Origin: Stieleria varia
GTDB lineage: Bacteria; Planctomycetota; Planctomycetia; Pirellulales; Pirellulaceae
Assembly: GCF_038443385.1 (NCBI RefSeq)
Contig: NZ_CP151726.1
Coordinates: forward strand, 1,240,001 to 1,304,000
Reading direction: 5' to 3'
Length of the DNA: 64,000 nt
Shown: one piece after another, positions 7,797 to 15,935 of the stretch
Position numbering within the stretch: position 1 is the stretch's first letter
How the letters are laid out: every line of letters starts with the position of its first letter
Program-made: the position numbers and the translations under genes
Notes under the pieces: generated by a model
Database searches by the model: none
What the model was told of the DNA's origin: nothing
The model's input: only the letters and a program-made list of their open reading frames with translations

Positions 7797-10241
7797 TCAA
7801 TCGACAAACAGAAATTCGTTCCAGTTCATCACGGAAACACAGTAGAGTTGGACCGCGCGCTGACGTGGCAGTTTGTAGTGGTTCTGCAAGCGATCGATCA
7901 GCTTTTGGCCTTCCGCGATTTCTTTCTCGGTCGCCTCGCGGGCGAGCACCCGACGGACCGTTCTGCGGACGACTTCCGCGTCTTCGCACTGCACCGCATC
8001 GATCACGTCGGCCAATCGACGGCCTTGCTCGTGTACATCATCGCTGTTGAGCAGCGAAAGTGCCTGCGCGGGCTGCAGCGTCATAAAGCGGGCTTCGCAA
8101 GTTGAGTCAGGATCGGGGAAATCGAACGCCGACATCAACGGCGTGATCAGTGAGCGTTTGACATGAATGTAGACACTCCGCCGATTCTGTTCTTCTTCAC
8201 TGGAGTTGCCCCAACCCTCGCCGGGGCGTGACTGTCCCGCTAACACTTCTGCGGAAAGCGACGGATAGAAACTTGCCCCGTAGGTGGTTCGGTTCAGCGA
8301 ACCGTTGACCGCCAGCATCGAATCGCGAACTTCCTCAGAACTCAGCCGACGAGGATCAAATCGCCAAAACAGATTGTTGTCTGGATCTGCCGCGGCGGCA
8401 TGTTCGTTTTCTGATGTCGACGACAACTGATAGGCTTGACTGTTCATGATCAATCGGTGCATGGACTTGAGTTTCCACCCGTCGTCGATGAACCGCAGTG
8501 CGAGATAGTCCAGCAGATCGGGATGCGTCGGCGGTGTGCCGAGTTTCCCAAAGTTGTTCGAACTGCGAACGATTCCGCGACCGAAATGGAACTGCCAGAT
8601 CCGATTGACTGCGACGCGGGCGGTCAGTCGGTTGTCATCGCTGGCGATCCAGTCGGCCAAGATTCGGCGACGTCCACTGGGTTGAGCAGCGTTCTTGGGT
8701 TCGGGGATCTCCGGTGCTGCTTGGCCATAGATCGACGGAAACGACGGTGTGACTTCGTCGGCGGGTGAACCGGGGTTTCCGCGGAAGAGCACAAACGTCG
8801 GCTTGTCGATGGGTCGATAGGCTGCCAAGCCCATGACACGCTCGCGCGGCGGAAGTTCCTTGGCGACTTTTTCGTTCTCCTGCAACCGCTTTTTCAGGTC
8901 TTGATATTGCGTCCACTGTTCATCGCTCAAGTGGTCTCGCAGTTTCTCTTTCAGCACGCGATTTCGTTCTCGCTTAGGACCTTCGGTCGCCCGTTGATCG
9001 GGTGCAGGCATCTTCACGATTCCCGCCTGTTCGATCTCCGTCATCGAACGCTCGATTTCCTGACGTTCCTTTTCGTTCTCCTCGTAACGACGATTCAGGT
9101 CAGGCGAGGAAACATCGATTTGATTGAACCCATGGGGATCACCGCGTCTGCCGTGAGGTGTCAGGTCCTCCAGGAACGACAGCATGCTGTAGTAGTCGGC
9201 CTGTGGGATCGGGTCGATCTTGTGATCGTGACAGCGCGCGCAGTTCATGGTCAAACCCAGGAACGCTTGGCCGGTCGTCATGATGATGTCGTCCAAGCCG
9301 TCGAAGCGAGCTTGTTCTGCATCCACCGGTTCATCGTCCCAGATTCCCAAACGGTAGAAACCCGTCGCGGTCAATGTTTCCGTCGTGACGTGATCCAGCT
9401 CATCGCCGGCGAGTTGCTCGCGGATGAATTGGTTGTACGGTTTGTCGTCGTTCAAGGAGCGAATCACATAGTCGCGATACTTCCACGCGTTTTCCTTCAC
9501 GCCGTCGCGTTCAAACGAGTTGGTCTCCGCGTAGCGAACCAAGTCCAAGTAGTGACGCCCCCAGCGCTCACCGTAGTGGGGTGATTCCAACAACCGGTCG
9601 ACCAACTTTGCGAACGCATCGGGAGAAGCGTCGTCAAGGAATTGTTGAACTTCCGCTTGAGTGGGCGGCAATCCCGTCAAGTCGAAATACGCCCGGCGAA
9701 TCAGTTGCCGTTTCGATGCCTGCGGATTGGGCCGCAATTTTGCATCCGCCAAGCGATGGTAGATGAATGCATCGATGGGGTTTTCGCTCCAACGTTCGTC
9801 CGCTACCGCAGGCGGCTGCCGCTGCTGCATCGGGACAAACGACCAGTGGTCGCTCCACACGGCCCCTTCTTTGATCCATGCTTTCAGGATCTCGATCTCC
9901 TCGTCACTCAAAGCGTCGCCTTCGGGTGGCATTCGCTCAAACTCGTCCTGCGTTGTGATGCGAGCGATCAGCATGCTGGCGTCAATATCGCCTGGGACAA
10001 TGGCATGCTCACCCGATTCCGTTTCTACCAGCGCCGCCTCTCGATCACTGAAACTCAAACCGGACTCTGCCGTGTCGGGTCCGTGGCATGCGGCACAGTG
10101 CTTTGCCAAAATCGGCTGAATCTGTTGCGAGAAATCAACTTCGGCACCGATGGCGCGGGGAGCACTCTGCGAGGTGGTTAGCCAGCAGGCCAAGACAAAC
10201 GCAAGCAACGTGTGGTTAGGAAAGGTTCGAGTGTGGAGCAT
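7797..10241 (-). CDS. planctomycete cytochrome c / DUF1549 / DUF1553 protein
   Basis: The frame extends to 10340, but the ATG at 10241 begins a signal peptide (MLHTRTFPNHTLLAFVLACW, cleaved after about GAE), so I choose it: 814 residues. The mature protein starts with a PSCyt1 domain carrying the haem motif CAACH, then the DUF1549 domain (FDLTGLPPTQAEV, HYGERWGRHYLDLVRYAET) with a second CARCH motif in TMNCARCHDHK, a Glu/Arg-rich probable coiled coil, and the DUF1553 domain (LADWIASDDNRLTARVAVNR, HFGRGIV) at the C-terminus. It should be an exported haem protein. The family is paired with DUF1501 proteins in planctomycetes but its reaction is unproven. First gene of the operon; the divergent XylR-like regulator starts 419 bases away. 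Confidence 0.94.
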   Translation of the reverse strand: MLHTRTFPNHTLLAFVLACWLTTSQSAPRAIGAEVDFSQQIQPILAKHCAACHGPDTAESGLSFSDREAALVETESGEHAIVPGDIDASMLIARITTQDEFERMPPEGDALSDEEIEILKAWIKEGAVWSDHWSFVPMQQRQPPAVADERWSENPIDAFIYHRLADAKLRPNPQASKRQLIRRAYFDLTGLPPTQAEVQQFLDDASPDAFAKLVDRLLESPHYGERWGRHYLDLVRYAETNSFERDGVKENAWKYRDYVIRSLNDDKPYNQFIREQLAGDELDHVTTETLTATGFYRLGIWDDEPVDAEQARFDGLDDIIMTTGQAFLGLTMNCARCHDHKIDPIPQADYYSMLSFLEDLTPHGRRGDPHGFNQIDVSSPDLNRRYEENEKERQEIERSMTEIEQAGIVKMPAPDQRATEGPKRERNRVLKEKLRDHLSDEQWTQYQDLKKRLQENEKVAKELPPRERVMGLAAYRPIDKPTFVLFRGNPGSPADEVTPSFPSIYGQAAPEIPEPKNAAQPSGRRRILADWIASDDNRLTARVAVNRIWQFHFGRGIVRSSNNFGKLGTPPTHPDLLDYLALRFIDDGWKLKSMHRLIMNSQAYQLSSTSENEHAAAADPDNNLFWRFDPRRLSSEEVRDSMLAVNGSLNRTTYGASFYPSLSAEVLAGQSRPGEGWGNSSEEEQNRRSVYIHVKRSLITPLMSAFDFPDPDSTCEARFMTLQPAQALSLLNSDDVHEQGRRLADVIDAVQCEDAEVVRRTVRRVLAREATEKEIAEGQKLIDRLQNHYKLPRQRAVQLYCVSVMNWNEFLFVD

Positions 10242-10660
10242 GCTCGGACGTTGTAGGCGAGGAACAGGATAGGCGGGGGGAGGCAGTCGCGGTCGGAGAG
10301 GCATTTGGCTGGGAATTTGGCTGGGCCAATGACCTGACATCCTGGGCGATATTGTGACTGTTGCGCCGGTTTTTACCGGAAATCTCCATTAGTTTAACCG
10401 GCATGAACGCCAAGGGATCACACCTTGTGCCCTATTGTGACACTAACCGCGACTGCAGCCAATGAGAAAGTGCGGTAAAGTATTGAGTTCTATTCCGCCG
10501 CCTCGGCGAAGCCACACTCACAAAAAACGCCGCAAATCAGCACATCCTGTGTTTTTTTGGCACGATTGGGCAATCCGCAGGCCGCTGTCTGGCTAAGATC
10601 TATTTCTGCCATCTACTGGCTTCTCATCGTTTCGCCACGTCACGAACCGTCAATTGAATC
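10242..10660. promoter_or_regulatory. divergent control region of the sulfatase operon and its XylR-like regulator
   Basis: About 420 bases between the two divergent start codons. It contains a perfect dyad CCGGT-tttt-ACCGG at 10366-10379, with a related half site AACCGGC at 10396-10402, and a nine-base direct repeat TATTGTGAC at 10350-10358 and 10433-10441. These are placed where operators for the AraC-type regulator would be expected. Core promoter elements are not obvious. Whether any repeat is bound is inference. Confidence 0.5.
10366..10379. promoter_or_regulatory. candidate operator dyad
   Basis: Perfect inverted repeat CCGGT-tttt-ACCGG, 125 bases upstream of the DUF1549/DUF1553 gene start and 281 upstream of the regulator start. 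It could also be a short hairpin. Assigned as operator only by position and symmetry. Confidence 0.35.
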
Positions 10661-11845
10661 ATGTCCGCGTTTCACCACCCCCGTTGCGATCCACGGCGAG
10701 ATCGGCCACGGGTGCTATTGATGGTCGAAACCTCCATGGCCTTTGGGCGACGAGTTTTGGACGGAATCAGCCGCTACTTGGTCGAAAACCGACCGTGGTC
10801 TGTGCAGCTTGATCTGAGAGAACTCGTGATCTCTCCACCGGCTTGGCTCGAAACCTGGACCGGCGACGGCATCATCACACGTAGCACGACACCTGAGATG
10901 ATCAGGATCATCGAAAAGCTGCAAGTGCCGACGGTGAACTTGACCGACATCTATGGAGACCAAGGCCTACCGTCGGTCTTGAACGATCATCACGAGATCG
11001 GTCGTGTCGCGGCTCAGCACTTGATCGACAAGGGTCTCTCCCGTTTCGCGTTCGCTGGGTTCAGCGACCACAATTGGTCCATGTTGAGATTGGCCGGTTT
11101 TCAAAACGAATTGCTGAGCATTGACCCAAGCGTATTGATCTATCAATCCAATTGGAATGATGCGAGGCAGTACGGTTGGGAAAGTGAGCAAGCAGAAATC
11201 ATCGCTTGGCTAAAGTATCTTCCCAAGCCGATCGGAATCTTTGCCTGTAATGATTTTCGTGGCCGCCATTTGTTGGATGCCTGCCGACAAGCCGACATTT
11301 CGGTTCCCGACGAAGTCGCCGTGCTGGGAGTCGACAATGACCACGTGTTGTGCGATTTCTGTGATCCGCCTTTGTCCAGCGTGATTCCATCGGCCGAGCG
11401 GGTTGGTTTTGAGGCCGCTGCGATGCTAGATCAGTTGATGCGAGATGAGACGATCAGCAATGAACATGTCTTGATCGCGCCGCTGGGAGTGGCCGAGCGA
11501 CCGTCCACCGAAGTCCTGGCGATCGATGATCCGGACGTGGTGGCATCGATCCAATTGATTCGCAGTGAAGCCTGCAACGGGCTGAACGTTTCCGATATCC
11601 TGAAAGCCGTGCCGATCGCTCGAAGTTCGCTGGAACGGCGTTTTCGAAAATTTCTCGGTCGTTCACCCCAAGCGGAAATTCGACGCGTGCAAATCAAGCG
11701 TGCGTCACAGTTGCTGCGCGAAACGGATCTCAATGTGACCCAAATCTCGACGTTGGCCGGGTTCAAACACGCGGAGTATTTCAGCGTGGTGTTCAAGCGA
11801 GAGTGTGGTGTGACGCCGGGTAGGTATCGCGATAGCAGTCACTAG
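10661..11845 (+). CDS. XylR-like transcriptional regulator (LacI-type sensor, AraC DNA-binding domain)
   Basis: A 394-residue protein. Residues about 18-285 are a periplasmic-binding-protein-like sensor of the LacI/GalR type (VLLMVETSMAFGRRVLDGISRY at the start; IFACNDFRGRHLLDACR and VAVLGVDND in the second lobe). The C-terminal 100 residues are an AraC/XylS double helix-turn-helix: SSLERRFRKFLGRSPQAEI and VTQISTLAGFKHAEYFSVVF. This order is that of the E. coli xylose regulator XylR; it binds a sugar-like ligand and activates neighbouring genes. It is divergent from the DUF1549/DUF1553, DUF1501 and sulfatase operon, which makes that operon the likely target and a carbohydrate the likely signal. 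The stop is only 12 bases from the convergent ABC permease stop. Confidence 0.95.
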   Translation: MSAFHHPRCDPRRDRPRVLLMVETSMAFGRRVLDGISRYLVENRPWSVQLDLRELVISPPAWLETWTGDGIITRSTTPEMIRIIEKLQVPTVNLTDIYGDQGLPSVLNDHHEIGRVAAQHLIDKGLSRFAFAGFSDHNWSMLRLAGFQNELLSIDPSVLIYQSNWNDARQYGWESEQAEIIAWLKYLPKPIGIFACNDFRGRHLLDACRQADISVPDEVAVLGVDNDHVLCDFCDPPLSSVIPSAERVGFEAAAMLDQLMRDETISNEHVLIAPLGVAERPSTEVLAIDDPDVVASIQLIRSEACNGLNVSDILKAVPIARSSLERRFRKFLGRSPQAEIRRVQIKRASQLLRETDLNVTQISTLAGFKHAEYFSVVFKRECGVTPGRYRDSSH

Positions 11846-11857
11846 ACCATCAGTGCA

Positions 11858-13582
11858 TCACTGGGGCGGCATGTCGCAAGACAAGTCGAAACGTCGCCAG
11901 CACCAAGCCGTCCCCATCACCAGCATCGCCGCCAGCGTCCAAGTCATGGCGATCGCGCCGATGGCATACACGGGCAACACGAACGCATCGGGCAACGCTT
12001 GTTTGCATATCGACATCCAAATCAACAAAGCCGCGACGCACAACGAGATCACCAAGACTTTTCCCAAGAACACGACGTTGGCGCGGATCACCATCACGAT
12101 GCCTTGAGCGCGTTCATGGTGCGGATAGGTCAGGAACAACGCGTTCTCGGCGGCAAAGGTGCCAACGGCCAAAGCAGCCAACATGCCTGTCCAGACCACA
12201 ACCTGCGAGACCCCGGGTCCGGTCACCACCGCCGCGATCGCAATCGTCACCCATTGAAAACACAACGTGATCAGCACCGGCAACGTGATTTGCCCGGCAA
12301 CGGTCGAAAGCGGGCGAAGCGGCAAACCGCGTAGCAACAGCATCCGCCGCAAATCACGGCGAAAGTCGATTCGCAAGGCCGGCGGTGCCAGCAACATGGT
12401 ACACATGGCGATCCCACCAATCACGTACGCCCATTGGTTTTGAACCCCACCAGTCATCAGCGGTGAGAGGCACAGCAGGGTCGGAACGATGAAACTGAAC
12501 AGGATCGTCCCAGAGTATCGTCGCACGCTGATGGACTGTCTCCAAATCAATGCCGCCGAATCACGCACACGAGAGGGCATCCAACGCTGGACAGTGCTGA
12601 TCCAACGGGTTGATACTTCGCTCCAACGCTCATCACCCTTGTGAGTGTTTGCCTTATGAGCATGTGCCGTGGTGGTGCTCCCATAGCAACCGCTCGCCAG
12701 TCGTGTTTGCTCATCCAGCAACTGCTGCCGTTGTGACCAGTCGTCAGCCGCAATCAACAGTTTGACGGCCAGCGGAATCGATCCGATCGCCAGCGTCAGC
12801 CAAGCGATGGACTGCAGGTTGATTTCGCTCGTCACGGTCAAGCTGGACGAGGCGTACCACGGCAGCGACAGCCACTGAACGGCATCGCAGGATGCCAAAC
12901 GACCGATGGCTTGAAAGCTGTTCAGCACATAAACGCCCGGCGAAGAGCCCGCCGGGGTGACCAACGCCAGTTGGGCGATGATTTGCATGACTGCCGCAAT
13001 CCCGACACCGCTCATTGCGACTCGCATGAGTCGTCGCTGGCGATCACTCAGCCCTTCGGACCAACGCTGCCATGTCAGTCGCAGGATTTCCAGCAACAGC
13101 AGCGAAACAAAGACACCGATCGCCAACATCAGCGGATAAGGAACATCGCTGGCCAACAGTACCACCAACAACAATGTCTTGATGATTGCTCCGATGAAAA
13201 CGCCGTTGATGTAATAGACCGCCAAGGAAGAACGTTGGATCGGCGCACCACCGAGCCACAGCTTTTCGGCTTCGCTAAACTCCAAGTCCTCCAATCGACG
13301 TGACCATACACAACGAACGGCGTGGTACATCATGTACAGCACCATGCCGCCGGACAGCCATAGTCGCAGTCGCTCGGGATCGGCCGCTGCCCGCGACGAC
13401 ATGACAAACACGCCGTTGATCAGGTACAGAAAGAAGAACGCCAGTGCGATGGCGGTCGCCAGGATTCGACGTGGCGAACGGATGCGGTGTAGCAGGCGTT
13501 TGCTGCGGAACCGCGATCGAGCCATAGTCAGTTGTAGCAGTCGAACGTGGACTGTTGGTGAATCCCAAGAGAGATTGAACAT
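11858..13582 (-). CDS. ABC transporter permease-like membrane protein
   Basis: The frame extends to 13741 but overlaps the ATPase gene there. The ATG at 13582 follows the ATPase stop after one base (TGA-A-ATG), so translation is probably coupled; this gives 574 residues. The protein has many hydrophobic helices: after a basic N-terminus come spans around AIALAFFFLYLINGV, IGAIIKTLLLVVLLASDV and LMLAIGVFVSLLLLEIL, then a hydrophilic central loop and a second membrane block ending at GAIAMTWTLAAMLVMGTAWC. This is the pattern of large ABC-2-like exporter permeases that work with a single ATPase. The substrate is unknown. No signal peptide is needed. Closest alternatives would be other poorly characterised ABC exporter permeases. 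Confidence 0.85.
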   Translation of the reverse strand: MFNLSWDSPTVHVRLLQLTMARSRFRSKRLLHRIRSPRRILATAIALAFFFLYLINGVFVMSSRAAADPERLRLWLSGGMVLYMMYHAVRCVWSRRLEDLEFSEAEKLWLGGAPIQRSSLAVYYINGVFIGAIIKTLLLVVLLASDVPYPLMLAIGVFVSLLLLEILRLTWQRWSEGLSDRQRRLMRVAMSGVGIAAVMQIIAQLALVTPAGSSPGVYVLNSFQAIGRLASCDAVQWLSLPWYASSSLTVTSEINLQSIAWLTLAIGSIPLAVKLLIAADDWSQRQQLLDEQTRLASGCYGSTTTAHAHKANTHKGDERWSEVSTRWISTVQRWMPSRVRDSAALIWRQSISVRRYSGTILFSFIVPTLLCLSPLMTGGVQNQWAYVIGGIAMCTMLLAPPALRIDFRRDLRRMLLLRGLPLRPLSTVAGQITLPVLITLCFQWVTIAIAAVVTGPGVSQVVVWTGMLAALAVGTFAAENALFLTYPHHERAQGIVMVIRANVVFLGKVLVISLCVAALLIWMSICKQALPDAFVLPVYAIGAIAMTWTLAAMLVMGTAWCWRRFDLSCDMPPQ

Positions 13583-13583
13583 T

Positions 13584-14354
13584 TCAGATGGTCGCCGGCA
13601 CAGGACTGAGCGGTTGGTTTTGAGATGCCGTTTGCGTATCATCGCTCCGCGTGGCTGCAAAATAGGCTTGTTCCAGATTTCTCGCTTCCGGGTATCGATG
13701 ACGAAGCTGTTCGACATCGCCGAAGTACTGCAGCATGCCACGTTGCATCACGATCAAGTGCGTGCAGACGTCTTCGATCATCGCTAACAGGTGACTGGAA
13801 AGAATCACCGTTGCCCCCGTTTTCGCCCGCTCGACAATCGATTCCAACAGGCAGCGGATGCCCGGTGGGTCCAAGCCGGTCATCGGTTCATCCAGCAGCA
13901 AGACTTGGGGGTCAAACAAGTACGCGCAGCAAATGGCGAGTTTCTGACGCATTCCGCGAGAGAGCGTCGTTGCCCCGGCATGAGTCTTGTCCGCCAGCTC
14001 GAAACGCTCCAGCAAATCGACAGACTTGCGTTGGTGGTTCTCCACGCCGTAGATCCTGCCGATGAACTCCATGTGTTGACCGACCGACAAGTCATCGAAC
14101 AATGGCGGATCGTCAGGCACATAAGCGAGCCTTCGTTTCAACTCGATCAAATCGGTTTGCACGCGGCAACCCGCGACGGTGAGGTCTCCGGCCGTTGCCG
14201 GAATCAGACCTGCCAAGCACCGAAGCGTGGTCGTTTTGCCCGCTCCATTTGGCCCCACTAGGCCACCGATTTGACCGGGTTGGAGCGAAAACGAAACATT
14301 GTTGACGGCGAGGTGACTCTCATAGAGCTTCTGCAGTCCATGACACTGGATCAT
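13584..14354 (-). CDS. ABC transporter ATP-binding protein
   Basis: This 256-residue ATPase has all nucleotide-binding motifs: Walker A GPNGAGKTTTL, signature LSRGMRQKL, Walker B VLLLDEPMTGLD and the switch His in ILSSH. The C-terminal extension of about 35 residues is polar. The type is that of ABC-2 exporters (CcmA/NatA-like). The permease follows after one base on the same strand, so they form one two-gene export system. The upstream region is the 400-base gap shared with the MFS gene. The transported molecule cannot be deduced. Confidence 0.96.
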   Translation of the reverse strand: MIQCHGLQKLYESHLAVNNVSFSLQPGQIGGLVGPNGAGKTTTLRCLAGLIPATAGDLTVAGCRVQTDLIELKRRLAYVPDDPPLFDDLSVGQHMEFIGRIYGVENHQRKSVDLLERFELADKTHAGATTLSRGMRQKLAICCAYLFDPQVLLLDEPMTGLDPPGIRCLLESIVERAKTGATVILSSHLLAMIEDVCTHLIVMQRGMLQYFGDVEQLRHRYPEARNLEQAYFAATRSDDTQTASQNQPLSPVPATI

Positions 14355-14682
14355 AAAAACGAGTGGGGTTGGTTGCGGCTGTTCGCCTTGCGGGGGGGCG
14401 GCGTTTGACGTGTTTTGATGCCGAGATGATGCTCACAGGGAACGGTACGTCACCATTGCCGTCTCGGCGTGAGATTTCGGGTTATGTCGAATTTGACGGG
14501 TTTCTAAACTGGTCGTTGAGCCGAACCATCGACTGCCCCTGTGATTCCTTTCCAACGCTGAGACCTTCCCATCACGCCCCTCAAGACGTCCGCTGAATCG
14601 AGCCTTACCGAGGGGGATGGCCTGTCGACGAACCCGTGTTCGCCACCCTCTGTATCACCTGGGCTTCCATCGCCGACAATAA
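14355..14682. other. intergenic region between divergent ABC and MFS genes
   Basis: No convincing gene seen. The frame that continues into the MFS protein is open from 14562 onward (stop TGA at 14559-14561) but has no ATG, GTG or TTG before 14757. It should carry the promoter of the ABC operon on the minus strand and of the MFS gene on the plus strand; I could not locate them. Confidence 0.4.
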
Positions 14683-14745
14683 CGTCGCCAGACCCGGCGT
14701 CACCGTCGCCAGACCCATCGTCACCGTCGCCAGACCCGGCGTCAC
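14683..14745 (+). repeat. three 21-base tandem repeats in frame with the MFS gene
   Basis: Copies at 14683-14703, 14704-14724 and 14725-14745; the first and third are identical and the middle one differs at two bases. In the MFS reading frame each copy encodes a Ser-Pro-Asp-Pro-rich heptad (SPDPASP, SPDPSSP, SPDPASP). It is contiguous with the conserved-looking APLRNPVYRLFW start of the transporter. Confidence 0.85.
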
Positions 14746-14756
14746 CTTGGGCTCCC

Positions 14757-15935
14757 TTGCGAAACCCGGTCTACCGATTGTTCTGGATCGCGTCACTGGT
14801 GTCGAACATCGGCACTTGGATGCATGAGATCGGGGCGGGTTGGTTGATGGCTGAGCTCAACGATTCTCCTCAAATGGTCTCTGCAGTCCGCACGGCGATG
14901 GCCACGCCGATCGTTTTGCTGGCGATTCCCGCAGGCGTTCTGGCAGATCGAATCAACCGTCGGCATCTGTTGCTGTTGACGCAATCGTTGATGCTCTGCT
15001 CAACCGCACTGTTGGCCGTGCTCACTTTCAGCGGTGTGATACGCGAGTGGTCGCTGCTGACCCTGACGTTCATGACCGGGCTGGGGATGACGCTGCACGT
15101 TCCAACCTGGCAGGCTTCCATCCCGGAATTGGTGCCACGCAAACAGCTCTCGCGAGCGATTGCATTGGGGAGTATCAGTTTCAACTTGGCCCGTGCCGTG
15201 GGTCCAGCGATCGCCGGATCCCTGATCGCATTGCTGGGTGTGTGGGTTGCGTTCTCGATCAATGCGGCTTCCTTTGCGGGTGTCATCGCCGTGTTGTTGA
15301 TTTGGAAACGCAATCGATCGGAGTCGACACGGGGGCTTTCATTCGGCCGATCACTTTATCAAGGCCTGCGTTACGTGTATCGCAAGCGAGCGATCCGGCA
15401 CGCTTTGATCAGTGTGCTGTTGTTCGTCGTTCCCGCCAGCGCGTTGTGGTCGCTGTTGCCGCTCGTTGCCAAGACGCAGTTGGAATGGGGGCCGACCGGC
15501 TTCGGGGTGCTGGTCGGAATGATCGGGGTCGGCGCGGTGCTCGCTGCTCGTGTGTTGCCGAGGATTCAATCGCGATTCGGAAATGATCGCACCGCGTTGG
15601 CGGCGATGCTGGGTTTCGCATTGGGATTATTTTCTCTCGCATCGACAAATCATCCCGTCGTCGTCGCCTTCGCGACCGTGATCATGGGTGGCAGTTGGAT
15701 GACGGTCCTGACCACGCTCAACACCACCGTGCAGGTGCACCTGCCGGGCCGAATGCGGGCGCGTGGAATGAGTTGTTATCTGACAGCGATTGCGATCTCG
15801 ATGTCGCTGGGCTCGATGACTTGGGGGACGATTGCGGAACATCTGGACGTGACGGGCGCACAAAAAATCGCGGCCGCAACGATTGTTGTTACGGCCGCGA
15901 TTCGTACGAGGTTTCGACTCGGTGCCTGGCACTAG
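14757..15935 (+). CDS. MFS exporter (EntS / MFS_3-like), start uncertain
   Basis: At least 392 residues of a major facilitator of the transmembrane secretion effector type. The first helix is LFWIASLVSNIGTWMHEIGA, loop 2-3 has AGVLADRINRR (the MFS signature), and LRYVYRKRAIRHALISVLLF begins the second half. Eleven to twelve membrane helices can be counted, so the final helix is short and the protein ends soon after RFRL. The first usable start is the TTG at 14757, yet family members normally begin with SPWAPLR before the first helix, and exactly these residues are encoded in frame upstream, preceded by three Ser-Pro-Asp-Pro repeats without any standard start codon. So the true start may be an unusual codon (CTG 14622 is available) or the 5' end may be mutated. 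Its TAG stop overlaps that of the ammonium transporter. Confidence 0.85.
   Translation: MRNPVYRLFWIASLVSNIGTWMHEIGAGWLMAELNDSPQMVSAVRTAMATPIVLLAIPAGVLADRINRRHLLLLTQSLMLCSTALLAVLTFSGVIREWSLLTLTFMTGLGMTLHVPTWQASIPELVPRKQLSRAIALGSISFNLARAVGPAIAGSLIALLGVWVAFSINAASFAGVIAVLLIWKRNRSESTRGLSFGRSLYQGLRYVYRKRAIRHALISVLLFVVPASALWSLLPLVAKTQLEWGPTGFGVLVGMIGVGAVLAARVLPRIQSRFGNDRTALAAMLGFALGLFSLASTNHPVVVAFATVIMGGSWMTVLTTLNTTVQVHLPGRMRARGMSCYLTAIAISMSLGSMTWGTIAEHLDVTGAQKIAAATIVVTAAIRTRFRLGAWH

Noticed and set aside
11858-13741. Long form of the ABC permease starting at 13741
   Set aside because: The first 53 codons overlap the ATPase gene; ATG 13582 one base after its stop is more plausible.
14683-14745. Three 21-base repeats considered as a CRISPR array
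   Set aside because: The units are directly abutting with no spacers, and they encode an in-frame heptad; no cas genes are near.
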